This document shows positions 59,311 through 64,000 of a DNA stretch of 64,000 nucleotides, in pieces. This DNA comes from Clavaria fumosa (lineage: Eukaryota > Basidiomycota > Agaricomycetes > Agaricales > Clavariaceae). Each line of letters opens with the position of its first letter. The stretch's first letter is position 1. The notes under the pieces are model-generated. The model saw nothing but the letters and a program-made list of their open reading frames with translations, was not told the origin of the DNA and made no database searches. Made by a program: the position numbers and the translations under genes. The stretch is taken from contig OX637795.1 of NCBI GenBank assembly GCA_951802425.1, positions 1,798,001 to 1,862,000 of the forward strand, written 5' to 3'.

Positions 59311-62300
59311 ATGAACCAGCCTTCTGGCAGTCTCAAGAGATCCAGTTCTCAGGCCGACCCTCCAATGGCTGGACCCTCTCGAAAGCGTCTGGAGACGACT
59401 CTGGAAGAAGTGCCGGAGACGACTCTGGAAGAAGTGCCGGAGACGACTCTGGAAGAAGTGCCGGAGACGACTCTGGAAGAAGTGCCGGAGACGACTCTGG
59501 AAGAAGTGCCGGAGACGACTCTGGAAGAAGTGCCTAATGACCTCGATGATACCGCCCACACCCGCCAAGACAAGTCAGTGCTTGATTCTGTCGAATCCAC
59601 GGGGGGTTGGGAGACCTTCAACAAAACATATGCTATCGTTCTTCTCGGACAGATTGTATCAGTCTCCGAAGGGAAACTCGACCCGAAGTTCGAAAAATTC
59701 GCCGAAGCGAAGGCGCTGCTCCAGGAGCATCCGAAATTAATGGAGCAGCTGGAGGACGCATGGAACGCTAGAACGTTCAGGGATATACGAAACTTGAGTG
59801 CGATATCCGCAGTTCAAAGAATACTAGATAATATCTGACGCATACACAGAGATTCTACGCCTATCAACGGGCAACACCATTTCCAGAGAAGCCATTGGCG
59901 TTCCAGTAGGATATAGTAAGTCGTCATGTCTTCGGTGGTCTATTCCCGCGTTCATATACCATTCCCCCTGCACTAGAGGACGGTAAGTTTGTCAATGGTC
60001 TGTTAGGCGCTCATTCACCGATGCTGTGTTATTCAGCTGTTATCAGCGCCTGGAGATCAGATTACATCGGCCAATCTCACAAAGCCTTACTCAGAGCGGT
60101 GGACGATGTCCATACTTTGGATGAAAAATCCAACTATGCCAAGATTCTCACGATCACCCAATCTTCGGGAATGGGGAAATCCAAAACGGTGGATGCAATT
60201 GCAAAGGAGCGGATACTTCTCCCATTGTGCATCCGTGAAGATCTTGGTGCTGACTCCTTTGGTACGAGACATTGACTACACACGGATCAGTTCGCTGACA
60301 TCCGAGAATTTAGCATATCCTCCGCCAGATACTGCGGTTCGCGACTTTCTCCTTGGAGCCCCAAGCACAGATAGGGGGGAAGAGTGCAAAGACTACTTGA
60401 GATCATTCCTGCGTTCTCTTTTCGACGAAGTACGATGCTTGCTCGAAACATTCAAAGGGACCAAAGGGGCCGAAGGGACCGAAGGGGACGAAGGGACCGA
60501 AGGGACAAATGCAACATATTCAACAGTGGCGAATAAATTCTACGATTTTTTTGGGCACCAGGAGGAGCGAAATTTATTCTATGCAAAGGTTATCAAGAAG
60601 ACGAATGGCAAAGTTGCTACTCCGGCGGAGACTTGGGAAGCGTTCGGGCTCACTCTGAACGCCCTAAAGACGTATTGCACCGATTGGCCACCCGAGACAT
60701 CTTGCCCTCTCATAATTTCGATGGACGAGGTGCATACCCTTTTCACTGCACGCACCGAGGACGCTCGGAGTTCCTATACACTATATTCACGGTTGAAGTC
60801 TGTATTGAGCGAGTTGGTCAAATATCCCTTTTGTGTGGTCTTTCTTTCCACCGTGAGCAGCGTCAGTAAACTTGCTCCATCAAAGGCGGTTGCAGATTCT
60901 CTGCGGGAACAATCCGAAGATCGTGTTCTTCCAGCCCCGTTCACAGAGCTTCCCTTCGATGTCCATATCATTGAAAATCCCCTTATTCCTGGGATAGAAA
61001 CTCTAGCTTCTGTTGGTTCGTTTAGATTTGCTGCAAGGTTTGGGCGTCCCCTGTACGTCCATTCTAACTTTGGAGAGTCATGACATCCTCACCTTGATAT
61101 TCTAGGTTTCATGCAACATTTACATCTCGCCTGGAAGAGGGAAAGGAATCTTCGGAGCAAATTGGTCTTGAACTGATGCGCGTCGCGCGAATGAAGCTCT
61201 CTGGACGGGATAAACTCGTGGCACCTTCTATCCTGGATGCGTCATCCATCGCTATTCTGTCAGCCCGACTTCTTCTTGACCTTTCTCCCACCGCTTCAAT
61301 GGCGAGAAAATACGAAGAAGATCAAGTTCGCTCTCATATGCGAATTCTATACTCTGTTAGTCAAGATCGGGAGACAATTGTGTCTGGATCATCCCCTGAG
61401 CCAGTCATTGCTGAGGCATCTGCTCAACTGATGCATTCTTCCGTTGATGTCCATGGTAGCAGGGTGCCGTACATGAATGTATGGGATCTTCTTGTGGGGT
61501 TCGTCGACAGGGGGTTGCTACCTCAGGGTACCATCGGAGAGCTGCTGGGTCGTGCTTTGAGCATTTTCGCAATGGATCGTGCTATCGAAAGCACGCCAGA
61601 TAAACGGGAACTCAAGTATCAGACGCCTGTGAAAGTCGTGGATTACTACAAAGCGCTCCTCACCGATGAAGCCTGGAAAGTTGTGAGGAACTCTGTACCT
61701 GCCAACCACTCAAACCTCACGGAGGAATACATATCAAGGCCGTTCGAAGAAGCGTTTGCGGATGCCTACTTCCATTTTTCTCATTATGGCAAAGCAAATG
61801 ACGAGACGCCAATACAAGATTGCTACGGTTGGGCCGCTTGGCTCCGAGGGACAGCAATTGTCTGCCAATTAAACCAGATGCGAACCGACCGTGCAATTCC
61901 CATCATCTTTTCCAAACCGGATCACGGAATCTCCCCACAATTGACATCGATGGCATTGGAGCAGGATAAGACAAGCCCATTGGAAGACCCTGGAACCGTT
62001 GCGATCCAATCTGCTGAGATCCTTGGTGTATTCACACAAGGCCAGAATTTGCCATATATTGCCGTGGTCCATTGCTATGGTGTAACCAAAAATGAAGGTG
62101 TACGCGCGCTTGGCCCAACCCGTGAACTCCGAGGAAAACAACGTTGCGAAGCCGCCCCACGCTACCAGATTGATTTTCGGGGGCTGGCTGCATACAGAGA
62201 TCTCAATGACCAAATGAAGGCTGATATTCATAGGATGATTGAAGGCACAAAAAATGCGTTGTTCACCCACCACCCTCGGCAAGAGTGTCTTAATTTGGTT

Positions 62301-62462
62301 CATCAGATGTTACCCTTTCTGAATGGACATGCGTCAGCAACAGCGTGGTTTGGTGGGTTGGGAGCATCAGCATCAGGAAATGGACAAGGACAACCATTGC
62401 AAGGTAGGGGCCAGAAAGAGCGGAACCGGAAACGGAAGGGGAAGGGAAAAGCGAAGAATTAA
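59311..62462 (+). CDS. Crinkler-like P-loop NTPase protein, with one frame break in exon 1
   Basis: Model: 59311-59915, 59977-59982 (6 nt), 60037-60261, 60314-61052, 61106-62462; introns 61, 54, 52 and 53 bp, phases agree. Exon 1 starts MNQPSGSLKRSSSQ, has six ETTLEEVP repeats, and reads TGA at 59836, while the next frame is open to the splice donor; one small indel near 59833 would explain this (real or an assembly error). Exon 3 has Walker A-like QSSGMGKSKTVDAI, exon 4 YPPPDTAVRDFL and Walker B-like LIISMDEVHTLF. The last exon has RFAARFGRPL continuing into a helical region, GWAAWLRGTAI, and a basic tail (KRKGKGK). This matches the NTPase-bearing Crinkler-type proteins expanded in Agaricomycetes; their role in fungi is unsettled. 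The family call is from recall. Confidence 0.75.
59390..59533 (+). repeat. 24-bp in-frame tandem repeat, six copies
   Basis: Each unit encodes ETTLEEVP; the copies are nearly identical in DNA, so copy number is probably variable. Confidence 0.95.
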
Positions 62463-62599
62463 ATGTGCACTGCCATGAATTTTTATTATAGCTGTTGAAT
62501 GCGACAGAAGTGTAATTTCGTCTGACTGGATGGCAACACCAATGCTTTCGAATGGTGTGCACAAATTGGGCATGCTGCTGATGTGTGGGTATGTTCTTG

Positions 62600-63297
62600 C
62601 CCTTGTTCATTCTCAAAGCTAACAAATCAGCCAAGGTGAACCTGCTGACCCTTTGAAAATGTATGGGGGTATGGCCTTTGGTTCCACTGTCACCCCCCTT
62701 TGTCAACTTGCTTGCTGTATACTATCTATCTGTGTGAATTCTGCATCTTGTGAATACCTCTTCAGTGCATTTGGCTTGATTCTCAACCAACTTCACTCAC
62801 AACTCAGGGGAAAAGCTATGACAGACCTGGCCAAACTTTGATTGTGCCTTTGGGATGAGCATTTGAGGGATGGGACTGTCAAAACTCACCTCAAGTGTCA
62901 CTTAACCTCCCAAACTCCCATTCTGCCAACCCTAGCTACACCACACTCAGAGCTTGAGGCTTCTGGGTCCCTGGTTGAATCTGTGCCTACACCCACCTCT
63001 GAGGCCAGCAGGACTGTGTCATTTGCAAGCATTGCTCAAAATTTGATCCAACAGCTTCACAAAGATGAGGACAGTGTGTTGGGCATGGATATTTCAGTCA
63101 CTCACAATGATAAGATCAAGGTCAAAGTCCTTTTCAATTCTGAAAATGAGTACTGGGTCAGCCAGACCAAGCAATACACTTTGCATGGGTTAAATGAAGA
63201 GCTTGAGATGTATGATCTGATAGAGGCAGATGCTGGAGGTGAGGAAGGGGCTGAACCAGAGCTGGACATCATGCTGGAGTCATTGCTAGTCCCTTAG
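62600..63297 (+). pseudogene. hAT transposase C-terminal fragment
   Basis: 62653-62838 encodes a hAT dimerisation signature (LSICVNSASCEYLFSAFGLI, then QLRGKAMTDLAKL). TGA at 62839 interrupts it; the same frame continues with CLWDEHLRDG and a 140-residue acidic tail to 63297. The DDE domain is absent upstream. It is therefore a relic; the tail could also be an unrelated ORF joined by chance. Confidence 0.65.
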
Positions 63298-64000
63298 TAT
63301 ACACAATCTGACTAAATTTTGCAAGTGACAGCAATGCCACTGCAAGCCAGAGGCAATGCTGCATTCATTCCTAATTGAGGCAAAGCCCATGTTTGGGCTT
63401 GGCCATGGTGTGCCACATGTTCATAGGATCATGGCATTTCACATGGGATCTCACTGAGCCTGCCAACATTGAATCCACTGATGCTATAAAATCTTCATCA
63501 TTCTCAGGGCAGCTACTATCTTCTTCACCCTCCTCCTCTTCTGCTGGCTGGATTAGCTCATTCAAAGTGGGTGGGTGTTAGGGTACTTAATGGTCTATAG
63601 TACCTAGCCCCTTGAGCAAGTGGTTCAGCACCTTATGTGTCTCTTCAATCATTCCCTATGCCCTCTCTTAGTCCTCTACCTGTTCTGTACTACTTACCCA
63701 TGTAAACTTACTCCCAATATGACCTAAGCTATGAAAGGTGACACTAAGAGGGAAAGAAATAGCTCTACAGTAGGAACAAAGAACTGCACAGGCAGACAGT
63801 CTTTACCATTGAATTCCCACTGCCTTGTTACCCTTAAATGCATAAAGACAGAAGGAAATAACCATTATTTACTCCCTCAAGCTGGTTCTACTATTGTTTA
63901 AGCTACATCCTAGTATTACTGAAATAGCACTAAAGGGAGGCTTTACAGCTGTTTGCAAAAAAGCTAGCCATGTGACTGAAACAAAAAAATTTGACCAAAA
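63298..64000. other. No gene recognised up to the window edge
   Basis: A short acidic minus-strand ORF (63371-63565) has no support. A stretch starting tgttagggtacttaatgg at about 63577 could be the start of an LTR, but its partner would lie outside the window. Confidence 0.4.

Noticed and set aside
59242..59624. Minus-strand ORFs with RHFFQSRL or GTSSRVVS repeats
   Set aside because: Reverse translations of the ETTLEEVP array in the plus-strand gene.
63577..64000. Possible LTR start at the right window edge
   Set aside because: No second copy, target duplication or internal region within the window.

Overview
The window looks like a repeat-rich stretch of a mushroom-forming basidiomycete (Agaricomycete) nuclear genome. 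The evidence is genes split by many GT-AG introns of about 45-65 bp, several Ty3/gypsy chromoviruses, and gene families typical of these fungi: an NLR-like NACHT-WD40 protein, a JmjC protein of the HGGHFY type, a Crinkler-like P-loop protein and a MULE transposase with a SWIM finger. No rRNA, tRNA or CRISPR was recognised.

From 1 to 3.7 kb there is a G-rich repeat tract and a 5'-truncated NACHT-WD40 gene (minus strand). From 5.3 to 26 kb lies a nested stack of retrotransposons. A degenerate plus-strand chromovirus ('element A') was split by three later insertions: a non-autonomous LTR element at 6666-10570 (target duplication acctg), a minus-strand chromovirus 'D' at 12302-17823, and a gag-pol element 'B' at 17980-25931 (target duplication gccag). 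From 27 to 39 kb there is a chromovirus fragment 'F' (minus), a deleted second-lineage gypsy element 'G' (LTR 27857-28700, gag, integrase) and chromovirus 'C' (32610-39177), whose leader carries a solo LTR (33044-33895, target duplication cccac). G is followed by an apparently intact, spliced antisense gene with a Zn2Cys6-like cluster. Element B also has an antisense ORF between pol and its 3' LTR.

From 41.8 to 54.3 kb there is a gene island: a broken MULE transposase, an apparently intact Ulp1-type cysteine protease, a JmjC gene and a seven-exon gene of unknown function. Near-perfect palindromes centred on GAAGTACTTC are scattered through it. From 54.3 to 58.1 kb there are repeats, including a 330-bp-arm foldback element and trinucleotide arrays. 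From 59.3 to 62.5 kb lies a P-loop NTPase gene with a probable 6-nt microexon, followed by a hAT transposase fragment.

Two signals tie the retroelements together. In four elements the bases just after the 5' LTR are complementary to a site 30-43 nt downstream of a TATA motif inside the LTR, as in Tf1-type self-priming, and in C and D the two sides covary. Most in-frame stops and lost catalytic residues are explained by C-to-T or G-to-A changes at CpG, which suggests decay under DNA methylation. Exon models were made by eye from splice signals and reading phase, and family names rest on motifs recalled from knowledge, not on searches.
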